A stretch of DNA of 64,000 nt, from NCBI GenBank assembly GCA_944384205.1, contig CALWSL010000014.1, positions 1 through 64,000 on the forward strand, read 5' to 3'. The translations under genes were made by a program, and so were the position numbers. Shown piece by piece: positions 26,217 to 35,957 of this stretch; the stretch's first letter is position 1; the number at the start of each line of letters is the position of its first letter. Source of the DNA: an uncultured Acetatifactor sp. (GTDB lineage: Bacteria > Bacillota > Clostridia > Lachnospirales > Lachnospiraceae). The notes under the pieces are model-generated. The model was not told the DNA's origin, did no database searches, and was given only the letters and a program-made list of their open reading frames with translations.

Positions 26217-26403
26217 ATTTTTTAGTACTATTTACCAAAGAAATTATAGAAAAAATGCACAAAAACATATTATTAAATTTGTGATATTTGTGAATTTTGA
26301 GAATAGTCAAAAAAGAACTGCCGTGCTATTATAATACTCGTAACCCCCCCAATACATTATATAGTTTTTTGCTATACCCCATAAGAAATACCTTCTCTAA
26401 AAA
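26217..26403. other. AT-rich intergenic stretch between ftsH and the GH13 gene
   Basis: No gene is seen from 26217 to 26534. It contains a TATAAT (26330-26335) without a convincing -35, a run of seven C near 26345 and the terminator listed next. A short RNA of about 90 nt is possible but weakly supported. Confidence 0.4.
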
Positions 26404-26430
26404 GGACAGCTTTAGAAAGCTGTCTTTTTT
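26404..26430 (+). terminator. Rho-independent terminator downstream of ftsH
   Basis: GGACAGCTTT / AAAGCTGTCT stem with a tiny loop and a T6 run. Confidence 0.9.
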
Positions 26431-26534
26431 ACTGTAAAAAAGTAGAAACGATTTTCGTAATTTATTCAGAAGTATTGAACATTTAGTCTATTTTGGATAA
26501 AATATAACAGGGAGAAAGTGAGGTTAAGTCGGGT

Positions 26535-28649
26535 ATGGATTACGAGAAGTTGCGTCAAGTAGAAAATAATCAGCAATATATATCCAGTATGCGCCCTGTA
26601 TTTAACAGGCGGGCACTGTTTACAGATACCACAGAGCAGTTTGTAACTCCGGCGGAGCCAACGCCATATGACTTGGTGACAATACGCTTCCGTACGGCAA
26701 AGAATAATGTTGACAGGGTATTTTTTGTCCATAAGGGGCAAAAGTATTTGATGAGCAAAGAGAAATCTACGGACGATTTTGATTTTTATGAGCATGAACT
26801 TCAATTGGAAAATGAAAAAGTGTGTTATCATTTTGAAATACAGGCGGGCAGACTGACAGGCTATTATGATGCAAGAGGTCTGGTGCAGGAATCAAACGAA
26901 TACTATGATATGGTAATCATCCCCGGCTTCAGGACACCGGACTGGGCAAAGGGCGCCGTGATGTATCAGATTTATGTGGATCGTTTCTGCAACGGCGACA
27001 CGACCAATGACGTACAGACGGGCGAGTACTGCTATATCGGCGAACAGGTAAATCATGTGGAGGACTGGAACCGCTATCCTGCACAGATGGATGTGCGTGA
27101 GTTTTATGGCGGAGATTTGCAGGGCGTTCTTGACAAAATGGACTATTTACAGGATTTGGGTGTGGAGGTTCTTTATTTTAATCCGCTGTTTGTATCCCCT
27201 TCCAATCACAGATATGATATTCAGGATTATGATTATATCGATCCCCATATCGGCAGGATTGTGGATGAGAGAGGGGAGCTTTTGCAGGATTGGCAGAAAG
27301 AAAATAAAGATGCTTCCAAATATATTAACCGCGTGACGAACAAGGTGAATCTGGAGGCGAGTAACCAATTATTCATAAAGGTAGTGGAGGAAGCCCACAG
27401 AAGGGGTATGCACGTTATCCTGGACGGCGTGTTCAATCACTGCGGTTCCTTTAACAAATGGATGGACAGAGAGCGCATTTATGAAAATGCGGAAGGGTAT
27501 GAAAAAGGCGCCTATATCAGCGCTGACAGTCCTTACAGAAGCTATTTTGATTTTCATGATGAAAATTCATGGCCCTACAACGGCTCCTATGACGGCTGGT
27601 GGGGACACGACACGCTTCCAAAGCTGAATTATGAAGGCTCTAAGGAATTAATGGACTATGTTTTGTATATTGCAAAAAAATGGGTTTCGCCGCCCTTTAA
27701 TGCAGATGGCTGGAGACTGGACGTGGCTGCCGATTTGGGTCACAGTCCGGAGTTTAACCACCATTTCTGGCAGCAATTCCGCCGTGCGGTAAAAGAGGCA
27801 AATCCCAATGCCATAATTCTGGCGGAGCATTACGGAAATACAAGAGACTGGCTGCAGGGCAACGAGTGGGATACCGTTATGAACTACGATGCGTTTATGG
27901 AGCCGGTAACCTGGTTTTTAACCGGAATGGAGAAGCATAGTGATGATTTCAGAGAGGATTTGCTGGGCAACGCGGAGAGCTTTTGGGGAGCCATGCGCCA
28001 CCATACGGCAAGCTTCTCCATGTCAAGCTGGCAGGTAGCGATGAATGAGCTGTCCAATCATGACCATTCCCGTTTCCTGACCCGCACCAATCATAAGGTG
28101 GGCAGAACCAATACTTTGGGACCCCAGGCGGCAGAGCAGGGCATTAATTATGCAGTGTTCCGCGAGGGTGTTGTGATGCAGATGACCTGGATGGGTGCAC
28201 CTACCATTTATTACGGAGACGAGGCGGGTGTCTGCGGATTTACTGACCCGGATAACCGGCGTACCTATCCATGGGGACATGAAAACAAGGAGCTGATTCA
28301 GTTCCATAAGGATATCATCAGACTTCGCAGGGAGAATGACGAGCTGCGCAGGGGCTCCATCAAGCAGGTGGACGGCGACTATAATTTCCTTGCGTACGGG
28401 CGTTTTCACGAGAAAGGGCAATGCCTGATTCTGATTAATAATAACGATTATTCTATTACAAAAGAGATAAACGTGTGGGAGTTGGGAACCCCTAAGAGGG
28501 GGAAAATGCAGATTATCTTACAGTCCCATGAAAACGGATATCTCCTGCAGGGGCAGGAATACGAGCTGTACGCAGGAAAAATCACAATCGAGATGCCGAA
28601 AACATCGGCAACTATTTTGAAATTTGTGAAGGAGTACAAAGCAGACTAA
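26535..28649 (+). CDS. GH13 alpha-glucan hydrolase (neopullulanase/cyclomaltodextrinase-like)
   Basis: A 704-aa enzyme without a signal peptide, so probably cytoplasmic. An N-terminal CBM34-like beta domain (about 20-125) precedes the catalytic barrel, which opens with VMYQIYVDRFCNGD. Conserved regions: I DGVFNH, II GWRLDVAADLG (nucleophile Asp near 396), III ILAEHYG (acid/base Glu near 430), IV NHDHSR (Asp near 510). It has a C-terminal beta domain. It likely degrades imported maltodextrins or cyclodextrins. The following membrane glycosyltransferase starts 23 nt later. Confidence 0.9.
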   Translation: MDYEKLRQVENNQQYISSMRPVFNRRALFTDTTEQFVTPAEPTPYDLVTIRFRTAKNNVDRVFFVHKGQKYLMSKEKSTDDFDFYEHELQLENEKVCYHFEIQAGRLTGYYDARGLVQESNEYYDMVIIPGFRTPDWAKGAVMYQIYVDRFCNGDTTNDVQTGEYCYIGEQVNHVEDWNRYPAQMDVREFYGGDLQGVLDKMDYLQDLGVEVLYFNPLFVSPSNHRYDIQDYDYIDPHIGRIVDERGELLQDWQKENKDASKYINRVTNKVNLEASNQLFIKVVEEAHRRGMHVILDGVFNHCGSFNKWMDRERIYENAEGYEKGAYISADSPYRSYFDFHDENSWPYNGSYDGWWGHDTLPKLNYEGSKELMDYVLYIAKKWVSPPFNADGWRLDVAADLGHSPEFNHHFWQQFRRAVKEANPNAIILAEHYGNTRDWLQGNEWDTVMNYDAFMEPVTWFLTGMEKHSDDFREDLLGNAESFWGAMRHHTASFSMSSWQVAMNELSNHDHSRFLTRTNHKVGRTNTLGPQAAEQGINYAVFREGVVMQMTWMGAPTIYYGDEAGVCGFTDPDNRRTYPWGHENKELIQFHKDIIRLRRENDELRRGSIKQVDGDYNFLAYGRFHEKGQCLILINNNDYSITKEINVWELGTPKRGKMQIILQSHENGYLLQGQEYELYAGKITIEMPKTSATILKFVKEYKAD

Positions 28650-28671
28650 GAGGAGAAAGGACAAAAGCGAA

Positions 28672-30519
28672 ATGCCGGCGATGGGATTGACACTGTTATT
28701 GCCCGTTTTTATGATTTTGATTGCAAAGGGCTGGGAAAAGGAAAGACATATAGGAAGGGGGGAGGCAATCCTCCGCTATCTTGTGTATCTGATACTGCTG
28801 CTCTTTGCATCCTCTATTATTATGGGATTTATGAGTGACGACAGCACGTCTTTCCTGGAAAAGATAACCCAGTCTGCGGAATTTGCCATAAAATATGCAG
28901 GCTTGCAGCTTGTAATGGCGGTTGGTATCGTTATCGGAGAATGGCTGTGCGTCCGCAAAGGTATGTTAAAGAAGCTTGCAGAAGTAAAATATCTGAATCA
29001 AAAGAGCGGTAACACGCTGTGGAAGCTATCCGGCTCTGTTTTGGTATATCTGCTGGCAGCGGTGGTCGTCGTGCTGAACGTGGCGTTGATGTTTGACAAT
29101 GTGCTTTGGGGAGACGAAGCATTCTCCGCCACCACCGCGCCCAAGTCTCTGTACGGTATCCTTCAGGTGCTTTACTTCTGGGATAACCATCCGCCTCTTT
29201 ATTACTATTGGCTGAAGCTGTTCGGCGAGCTGTTTGGCCATACGGTTCCCGTGTATCATCTGGCGTCTCTGGTGCCGTTTATCGGCGGCATCCTGTTGGC
29301 GCTGACCCTGTTTCGGAAACATTTTGGGAATATTCCGGCGGCATTTTTTGTCATTATCTCCGGTCTTAGCGCAAGCTGTATAGAATACAATCTGGAGGTA
29401 CGCATGTATGCCCTTGCCTTCTGTGGTGTGCTGGCGGCGTTTTACTGCTCCTACCGGGTTATCAGTACCGGAAAGAAATCTGCCTGGACCTTCATGGTAT
29501 TCTGGGCGCTGGTAGCCGCCTATTCCCACTATTACGCATTGGCGGCAGCGGGTATCCTGCTGTTCTGCACGGGAGTGGCTGTCTGGTTGAAGCATCGCGG
29601 CAGGACATGGCTGAAGGGTGTGGGAGCAATTGCAGTCTTTCTCTTAGCCTATACGCCATGGCTGTTCTTTTTGTTTACCGCGCTGAAAAACGTGAGCAAT
29701 TCCTGGTGGATGACGGATATCCTTAGTCTGGATAAAAGCCTGTTGATGGTTATGGGCGGCAGTGGCATGAGCAATATTATTTTTCCGCTGGTGCTTTTGC
29801 TGATAGCCATATTATTACTGACAGAATCGTCATTTTTTTGGTTTGAGAAAAAAGACGGACAGACAGAAGTTCAGATACATAAGCCTTCCGTAAAAGGCTG
29901 GTCGGATGAAACCTATTCCGTAGTGGTGGGTGCTTTTACGATTTTCGGTACCCTGCTTTTTGCCTACCTGCTGTGCTGGGTGATGGGTCCCATGCTGGCG
30001 GAGCGATATTTGTATCCTTTGAGCGCAGTTACTTTCTCCATGCTGGTGGCAGGCAGCAGCCGCGTGCTGGCGCTGGTGAAGCAATTCGGAGAAAAAAGGC
30101 AGCAGCTTTGTTGGGAAAAGCTGACGAAGGCGGCTTTTGTGGTAATTTTAGGTGTCCTTGTTCTTATCGGAGCAGGGAATTACCGAAGCTACAGCGCACT
30201 GGCATGGGAGCAATCGGAGAAAACGGATGCCACACTGGCACTTATCGGAGAGCCGCAGGAGGATGTGAAGCTTGTCACCAATGGCGTAAAGCATCTGGGA
30301 TGGACTGTATTGAGCTTTTACTTCCTGGAGAATGAGGTGGTAAACGGCAGTTATACGCAGGTGGACTGCGATGAATACTGGTTCTTTAACACGGTGGCAG
30401 TAGGAGAGGATGTGTTCTATGATTGGGAGCAGAGGGGTTATCAAGTAACCGATTACGGCGAAATGCAGCTTTCCCAGTATCCGTTCTACCTGTATCATTT
30501 GGAGAAAGTAGAAGAATAG
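28672..30519 (+). CDS. GT-C multipass glycosyltransferase (GT39/ArnT-like)
   Basis: A 615-aa integral membrane protein with roughly a dozen hydrophobic helices. The first large external loop has the GT-C acidic motif WGDEAFSA followed by NHPPLYYYW, as in polyprenol-phosphate-sugar-dependent transferases. A soluble C-terminal part (about 515-615) follows the last helix. It would move a sugar from polyprenyl phosphate to an external acceptor; sugar and acceptor are unknown. It is paralogous to the protein at 56567-58036 (W.DEA(F/Y)SA). Confidence 0.78.
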   Translation: MPAMGLTLLLPVFMILIAKGWEKERHIGRGEAILRYLVYLILLLFASSIIMGFMSDDSTSFLEKITQSAEFAIKYAGLQLVMAVGIVIGEWLCVRKGMLKKLAEVKYLNQKSGNTLWKLSGSVLVYLLAAVVVVLNVALMFDNVLWGDEAFSATTAPKSLYGILQVLYFWDNHPPLYYYWLKLFGELFGHTVPVYHLASLVPFIGGILLALTLFRKHFGNIPAAFFVIISGLSASCIEYNLEVRMYALAFCGVLAAFYCSYRVISTGKKSAWTFMVFWALVAAYSHYYALAAAGILLFCTGVAVWLKHRGRTWLKGVGAIAVFLLAYTPWLFFLFTALKNVSNSWWMTDILSLDKSLLMVMGGSGMSNIIFPLVLLLIAILLLTESSFFWFEKKDGQTEVQIHKPSVKGWSDETYSVVVGAFTIFGTLLFAYLLCWVMGPMLAERYLYPLSAVTFSMLVAGSSRVLALVKQFGEKRQQLCWEKLTKAAFVVILGVLVLIGAGNYRSYSALAWEQSEKTDATLALIGEPQEDVKLVTNGVKHLGWTVLSFYFLENEVVNGSYTQVDCDEYWFFNTVAVGEDVFYDWEQRGYQVTDYGEMQLSQYPFYLYHLEKVEE

Positions 30520-30619
30520 GTTTCAAATAAAACCCGGCAGTTGAAGGCTTAAAGTATTTTTAATTTGTTGCTGTAATTATATTCTCTCTTTCATAAAGAA
30601 CACGATTCGGGATAGGGAA

Positions 30620-31870
30620 TTAAATAATGTAATTATAGGGATTAATGTAATACAATCCGCTGAACAAATGCACGGATAACAAAATCCATCCCACAGAGAC
30701 AATGATTCGGTTTCGCAGGCGGTTATCCTCGGAAAAGGTGAGCTGTACCAGGCGGCTTCCCGCAATGACCCACAGCAGGAGCATGCCCGACATCATGGGC
30801 CATGAGAAATTCAGGTGTCCCAGCTTGTCGCCCGTTTCCACAAAGAAGGAAAATTCCAGCGTTCCCACACAGTATCCGAGAAGGCTCAGACGTCCCTCCA
30901 CGGATTTGATAAAGTATTTCAGATTTGTAACCACCATCCAAAGCGGGAAGCACATTCCCATGACAATGGAGGAGGGCACATCTGCGGAATAAAGATGCCA
31001 AGCCGTCAGAAAGGGATAAATAGCTACCTTTGCATCGGCATTGGTGCCGCCCCAGAAATAGAAAGCGGAATATTCCAGCAGAAGATAAATCAGGGAAGGG
31101 ATGCAGGCACATGCCAGCTTCCACATGAAATTCCAGGTCTTTTTCCAGGAGCCGTCCTTGTGAATCAGGCTGATTACCAGCTCAATCAGTACATAGATGA
31201 CGCCGGTGGGCAGCAGCATATAAAGGAAGGTTGGTTTTGTAAAGGTGGACAGAAACAGAAAAGTAGCAAATATCACATAAAGCCATTTCTGTGTTTTTTC
31301 TCCGGTAAAGAAAATGGTTTCTTTTCCTTTGTAGCGCAAAATCAAATCAATCGCCACAGCGAAGGCTAACAAGCCGAAGGGCTTCACCGCCATATGGGTG
31401 GGATTAAAAATCGGATTAATGGAAAACTGACCCTCGTACTGATAGCTGTTAATCCAGGGAATATAGAAAGCCGCCACAAAGGATAACATCATCGAAACTA
31501 CGGAAGAAATGATATAAGTATCCTTGTTCGTCACTTTTGCGGAAACCTTTTCTATCACCCAAAGACTGACATAATAGTTAAAAGCGGCAAAGCAGGCGCA
31601 GGTGCACGCGGAGGCGTGTACGGTGGGGAAAGAGAAAAATTTGATGAATCCCTTTACACACAAATGCCAGAAGATATAGGGTCTTTGGAGCCATGCCCCC
31701 CAGAAACGGTCTAAATATATGGATTCTGCAAGCTTCGTATGGTCCTTTAAATCGGCAAGACCATCCGTCTGCAAAACATTCAGACAATATTTGTATATAA
31801 TAACAAAAACAAGCACTGCCAGAAAGGCGGCAAAAGCGTATTTAGTCTGGTTTCTTTCTTTAGTATTCAT
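30620..31870 (-). CDS. Multipass membrane protein, paralogue of 49588-50859
   Basis: A 416-aa protein with about ten membrane helices. I chose ATG 31870 (MNTKERN) with GAGGGAA upstream instead of a longer opening at 31951. It shares with the protein at 49588-50859 the pattern NPxFNPTxMAxKPF, a TKP(T/S)F segment after the middle helices, NFSW near the C-terminus and a final GLYY. These look like GT-C-type envelope glycan proteins, but catalytic residues cannot be named. It is transcribed opposite to its neighbours. Confidence 0.65.
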   Translation of the reverse strand: MNTKERNQTKYAFAAFLAVLVFVIIYKYCLNVLQTDGLADLKDHTKLAESIYLDRFWGAWLQRPYIFWHLCVKGFIKFFSFPTVHASACTCACFAAFNYYVSLWVIEKVSAKVTNKDTYIISSVVSMMLSFVAAFYIPWINSYQYEGQFSINPIFNPTHMAVKPFGLLAFAVAIDLILRYKGKETIFFTGEKTQKWLYVIFATFLFLSTFTKPTFLYMLLPTGVIYVLIELVISLIHKDGSWKKTWNFMWKLACACIPSLIYLLLEYSAFYFWGGTNADAKVAIYPFLTAWHLYSADVPSSIVMGMCFPLWMVVTNLKYFIKSVEGRLSLLGYCVGTLEFSFFVETGDKLGHLNFSWPMMSGMLLLWVIAGSRLVQLTFSEDNRLRNRIIVSVGWILLSVHLFSGLYYINPYNYII

Positions 31871-32066
31871 AGTAATTCCCTCATAATATGTTTTTCTAAA
31901 AAATACCATATAGAATAGAGACAAGTCAAGGAGAACCCAAAAATTCGTCATATTTTGTATTGTGCCTAAACCTGACAGAACCAGATTAGAAGCGGTTCAT
32001 TGTTTATAAAAAATTTATTTGCCTTTTTCCAAATACTGTGATAATCTCCAAATATCATATAAGTTC

Positions 32067-32090
32067 TTTTCGACAAGCTCTGTCGGAAAA
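32067..32090 (+). promoter_or_regulatory. Inverted repeat with 0A-box-like halves
   Basis: TTTTCGACA and TGTCGGAAAA face each other across a 5-nt centre between divergent genes. One half is an exact reverse 0A box (TTCGACA, 32069-32075). The rest of 31871-32141 shows no gene. Spo0A binding is only a possibility. Confidence 0.3.
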
Positions 32091-32141
32091 TCCCGGTTTT
32101 ATTTTATTTAAAATTTGATAAGCACAGAGGAGGAAAAGTGT

Positions 32142-33191
32142 ATGCAAAACCGATTGAAGGAGTATTTCCCGCTCATCCGGGAGAGGAAGGAGGTACTTGC
32201 CGAGATTCAGGAAAATCCGCAGCTTTCACATATGTTTGACGGCTGGCGCAAAGAACAGCAGGAGGAATTTTTAAATTTCTGCACGGGCGTGCGAGGTGTG
32301 AAGCTGCTGTATGATTCCTTTTTTAAGGAAATCATGAACCCGGAATACGATGCGGAGCGGCTGGAGGAGTTTTTGTCGGAGCTGTTGAAGCAGCGGGTGA
32401 AAATCGTAAAAGTCCTGCCCAACGATTCCGTACGGATTGCCGCGGAAAACAGCCTGCTGATTACGGATCTGGTGGTGGAGCTGGCGGACGGCAGTCTCGC
32501 CAATCTTGAGATACAGAAGATAGGCTACCGGTTTCCGGGAGAGCGGGCGTCCTGCTATTCCGCGGACTTGCTTTTACGGCAGTACAAACGAATCCGGGAC
32601 GAGCGCAAAAAGAAATTCAGCTACAAGGACATCAAGCCCGTCTATACCATCGTTCTGTTTGAACAGAGTCCGGGGGAATTCCATCAATTCCCCGACATCT
32701 ACCTGCATTCTGTCGAGCCTAAGTCGGACAGCGGAATTTCGTTAAATTTAATTCAAAAATATCTCTTTATTCCCCTTGACATCTTCAAGAAAATTTATCA
32801 CAATAAGAGTATCATTAGTAAAGTTGACGCATGGCTGGCATTTCTGTGCATGGATGAGGCGGAGGATGTGATTCGCCTGATATCCGAATATCCCCGGTTT
32901 AAACCACTGTATGAGGAAGTGTACCGGCTGTGCCTGGATACGGAGAAGATTATGGGACTGTTTTCAAAGGAATTACAAATTTTAGATGAAAATACAGTGC
33001 AGTATATGATGGACGAGATGCAGGATACCATCAATGAACAGCAGAATACCATTGATGAGATGCGAGAGCAGCTAGGAGAAAAAGAAGTTATGATTGCGGA
33101 GAAAAACTATGTTATTGCAGATAAAGATGCCGCAATTCTGGCACTGCAAAAGCGGATAAAAGAGTTAGAATCAGAGCAAAAACAACTTTGA
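32142..33191 (+). CDS. Rpn/PD-(D/E)XK nuclease-family transposase-like protein
   Basis: A 349-aa protein from ATG 32142 after GAGGAGG. The N-terminal half resembles the PD-(D/E)XK transposase-like family: LYDSFFKEIMN, DSVRIAAE, LITDLVVELADGSLANLEIQ (the likely D...ExQ active site) and YYSADLLLRQY-type sequence. The C-terminal 60 residues are a heptad coiled coil (repeated INEQQ/IDEMREQ). Members called Rpn promote recombination, and many copies per genome are common in Lachnospiraceae. No terminal repeats are visible around it. Confidence 0.72.
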   Translation: MQNRLKEYFPLIRERKEVLAEIQENPQLSHMFDGWRKEQQEEFLNFCTGVRGVKLLYDSFFKEIMNPEYDAERLEEFLSELLKQRVKIVKVLPNDSVRIAAENSLLITDLVVELADGSLANLEIQKIGYRFPGERASCYSADLLLRQYKRIRDERKKKFSYKDIKPVYTIVLFEQSPGEFHQFPDIYLHSVEPKSDSGISLNLIQKYLFIPLDIFKKIYHNKSIISKVDAWLAFLCMDEAEDVIRLISEYPRFKPLYEEVYRLCLDTEKIMGLFSKELQILDENTVQYMMDEMQDTINEQQNTIDEMREQLGEKEVMIAEKNYVIADKDAAILALQKRIKELESEQKQL

Positions 33192-33226
33192 ATGAAAAAG
33201 AGAAAAGGAATTTAACAGAAGCGTAT

Positions 33227-35893
33227 ATGACGAAAAAAAACTGGCTATCGCGTTATAGCATCCTGTTTGTAATAACAGGTCTCATTGTGTATTCCCTGCA
33301 TGTTATCTATGGGAAATCCTTTATTTATGCCGGAAGCGGTATGGCGGGAGATGGATTGGTACAGCATTATACTGCACTGGCTTATTATGGAGACTGGTTA
33401 CGGACGGTCGTGAAAAATATTTTTGTGGAACATCGTTTCTCTATCCCTACATGGGACCTCAGCATAGGATTGGGCGGCGATGTTATTTCTACGCTGAATT
33501 ATTATGTTTTGGGAGACCCGCTGAACCTTTTAGCGGTGTTTGTTCCAGCACGTTATACGGAAATTTTGTATAATGCTCTTGTACTCGTAAGACTGTATCT
33601 GGCAGGGGTAGCATTCTTTTTATTCTGCAGACATAAGGGATATGAAGACAGTGGGATTCTGTTCGGATCATTGATTTATGTGTTTTCTTTTTATTCCATT
33701 GTAGTCTCAGTGCTGCATCCCTTTTTCTTAAACCCACTGATATATTTTCCGCTGGTTCTGTTAGGGGTTGACCTGATACTTGAGGGCAGAAAGCCTTTTG
33801 TCTTTATGGCGGTATGTGCGGTGTCAGCATTGAGCAATTTTTATTTCTTTTATATGATTTCTATCCTTATGGTAATTTACGCAGTGCTTCGCTATGTTGC
33901 CGGAAATAAGTCCAATTGGAGTTGGCGCCATTTTTTTAAGACAGCTGGTGCCTGCGTTATTTCCTATTTATGCAGTGTTATGATTGTCATGCCCATTTTT
34001 TTACCGTCGGCGATGGCGGTACTCGGTGGTGACAGAATACAGGCGGGGACTACCGTTCCTGTTTTTTATGAACTATCCTATTATTTGAAACTGGTAATCG
34101 CTTTTGTAAATGCCAGTGCGGATTATTACTCGGCGCTGGGATATACCTCGTTTGGCGTTCTTGCTGTTTTTGCTTTGTTTTTTGGAACGAAGCGAAAGGA
34201 AAAGCCGATTTTGAAACTGACCTTTATACTCGGAACGATTTTTCTTTGTTTCCCGGTCTTCGGACATATTCTGAACGGTTTCAGTTATGTAATAAACCGA
34301 TGGGTGTGGGCATACTGTCTGGTGGTATCGGTTATAATTGCGGACAGGATGCCGCAGCTTTTTGAGAAAGCAAGACGGACAAAATGGCTGGCAATGGTGA
34401 TTACGATTTGTTTCGCCGTTCCGACTTTCGTATTCCGTGCAATCGGTGATGCGGAGAAGCTGGCATCAGCGGGAATCCTTTTAGGCAGCATAACCCTTGC
34501 CCTGATAGTATTTCTGGTATTGTGCAGTCGGAAAAAAGTAAAAGCGGAATATACGTTTATGGGAATTCTTCTGGTGAATCTTTTTCTGAATGCTTATGGT
34601 TTTTATTCGGTCTCTTCGGGTGGAGATATAGAGAATCATGCGGACAGGGGTCTTGCATATCAGGAACGAATGGACAATTTCTATGATTTATTGACGGAAA
34701 ACAGCGTGGATACAGAAACGGTCCGGGTTGATACGGCGAATCTGGGATTTGAAGGAGTGAAAATTAATTCCGCTATGCTGAAGGACGTGAACGGAACCTC
34801 TTTTTATTTCAGTGTAGTCAATGAAAATACAAAGAAGTTCATACGGGATATGCAGCTTCCTGTCAGTTCAGACAATATTTATGCCGATATGGATTCCAGG
34901 GCAATTGTCGATACCTTACTGGGAAGCCGTTTTTATGTGGTAAAAGCGGGAGAAGAAAGGTATCTTCCCTATGGTTATGATATATTGGCTGCGGAAGGAA
35001 ACGGTTATCGAATGTATGAGAATGAGGGAGTGCTTCCTCTGGTATATGCGTACGGCAATTATATGGCGCAGGAGGAGTATGAAAATCTGTCTGCAGTGCA
35101 GAAACAGCAGGCGTTATTGCAGACCTGTATTATGGAGGAAGCAGAGGAGTTTGACATTCGCAGGACGGAGGCATCAGAGTTAGATTTCTGCGATTGGATA
35201 TCGGAGTATCAGATTGTAAATGCAGAGGAAGGCATCATACTGGAGGAAAATAAGATTATTGTAGAAACCGCAGGCGCTGCGCTCACACTGCATACGGAGA
35301 CGGCAAACGAGGCGGAACGGTATGTCGTGCTGCGGAATCTGTGGTACAGTGGCGGCAATACTGCATATATCAGTATTTCTGATGGACAGACAGCCAGAAA
35401 TTTTACTGTGCGAAGCGTGGAAGACCGTGTATATTCGGATATACATGATTTTGTCTGCAATATGGGTTACAGGCAGGAGCATGGGACGGATTATGTCATC
35501 CGGTTTGAGAAAGAAGGTGTCTATACTTTTGACGCTATTGAAATTGTGAATCAGCCGGTTGCGCAGATAAGTCAGGCAGTTGCCGATTTGACAGAAGATT
35601 CGATAGAATATGTGTGGGGAGAAGACTGCATCAGCATGGATGTTGTGATGAAGCGGGATAAAATTGTGTATCTGGCGATACCCTATAGTACAGGCTGGAG
35701 CGCGTTTATAGACGGCGAAAAAAAAGAAGCTGTCTGTGTCAATAACTTCGGTATTGGTATTGCGGTAGAAGAGGGCGCCCATCACATTGAACTGTGTTAT
35801 CATACGCCATATATGGGAATTGGAGTGTTGTTTATGATAGCGGGAATCGGACTGCTGGGAATAATTCTGTTTCAATATAAAAAACAGATATGA
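33227..35893 (+). CDS. YfhO-family membrane glycosyltransferase
   Basis: An 888-aa (from ATG 33227) GT-C-like protein. The N-terminal membrane part has about 13 helices with the family signature GMAGDGLVQHY in the first loop and GLGGDVISTLNYY after it. A long extracytoplasmic region (about 480-855) is followed by a final helix. In Bacillus, YfhO adds GlcNAc to lipoteichoic acid using undecaprenyl-phosphate-GlcNAc made by the GT2 enzyme CsbB. A TTG at 33188, overlapping the preceding stop, would give 13 more residues. A lipid kinase follows 64 nt downstream. Confidence 0.82.
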   Translation: MTKKNWLSRYSILFVITGLIVYSLHVIYGKSFIYAGSGMAGDGLVQHYTALAYYGDWLRTVVKNIFVEHRFSIPTWDLSIGLGGDVISTLNYYVLGDPLNLLAVFVPARYTEILYNALVLVRLYLAGVAFFLFCRHKGYEDSGILFGSLIYVFSFYSIVVSVLHPFFLNPLIYFPLVLLGVDLILEGRKPFVFMAVCAVSALSNFYFFYMISILMVIYAVLRYVAGNKSNWSWRHFFKTAGACVISYLCSVMIVMPIFLPSAMAVLGGDRIQAGTTVPVFYELSYYLKLVIAFVNASADYYSALGYTSFGVLAVFALFFGTKRKEKPILKLTFILGTIFLCFPVFGHILNGFSYVINRWVWAYCLVVSVIIADRMPQLFEKARRTKWLAMVITICFAVPTFVFRAIGDAEKLASAGILLGSITLALIVFLVLCSRKKVKAEYTFMGILLVNLFLNAYGFYSVSSGGDIENHADRGLAYQERMDNFYDLLTENSVDTETVRVDTANLGFEGVKINSAMLKDVNGTSFYFSVVNENTKKFIRDMQLPVSSDNIYADMDSRAIVDTLLGSRFYVVKAGEERYLPYGYDILAAEGNGYRMYENEGVLPLVYAYGNYMAQEEYENLSAVQKQQALLQTCIMEEAEEFDIRRTEASELDFCDWISEYQIVNAEEGIILEENKIIVETAGAALTLHTETANEAERYVVLRNLWYSGGNTAYISISDGQTARNFTVRSVEDRVYSDIHDFVCNMGYRQEHGTDYVIRFEKEGVYTFDAIEIVNQPVAQISQAVADLTEDSIEYVWGEDCISMDVVMKRDKIVYLAIPYSTGWSAFIDGEKKEAVCVNNFGIGIAVEEGAHHIELCYHTPYMGIGVLFMIAGIGLLGIILFQYKKQI

Positions 35894-35957
35894 CTATCTG
35901 TTGAAAACGGATAATATCTCAAGTATAATAACGATATATATCCAGAGGAGAATAGGA

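Noticed and set aside
26330-26430. Small RNA between ftsH and the GH13 gene
   Set aside because: A TATAAT and a good terminator bracket about 90 nt, but no credible -35 is seen; the terminator is explained by ftsH.
32142-33191. Complete insertion sequence around the Rpn-type gene
   Set aside because: No terminal inverted repeats or target duplications are seen at either side; it stands as an ordinary gene next to the YfhO-like gene.
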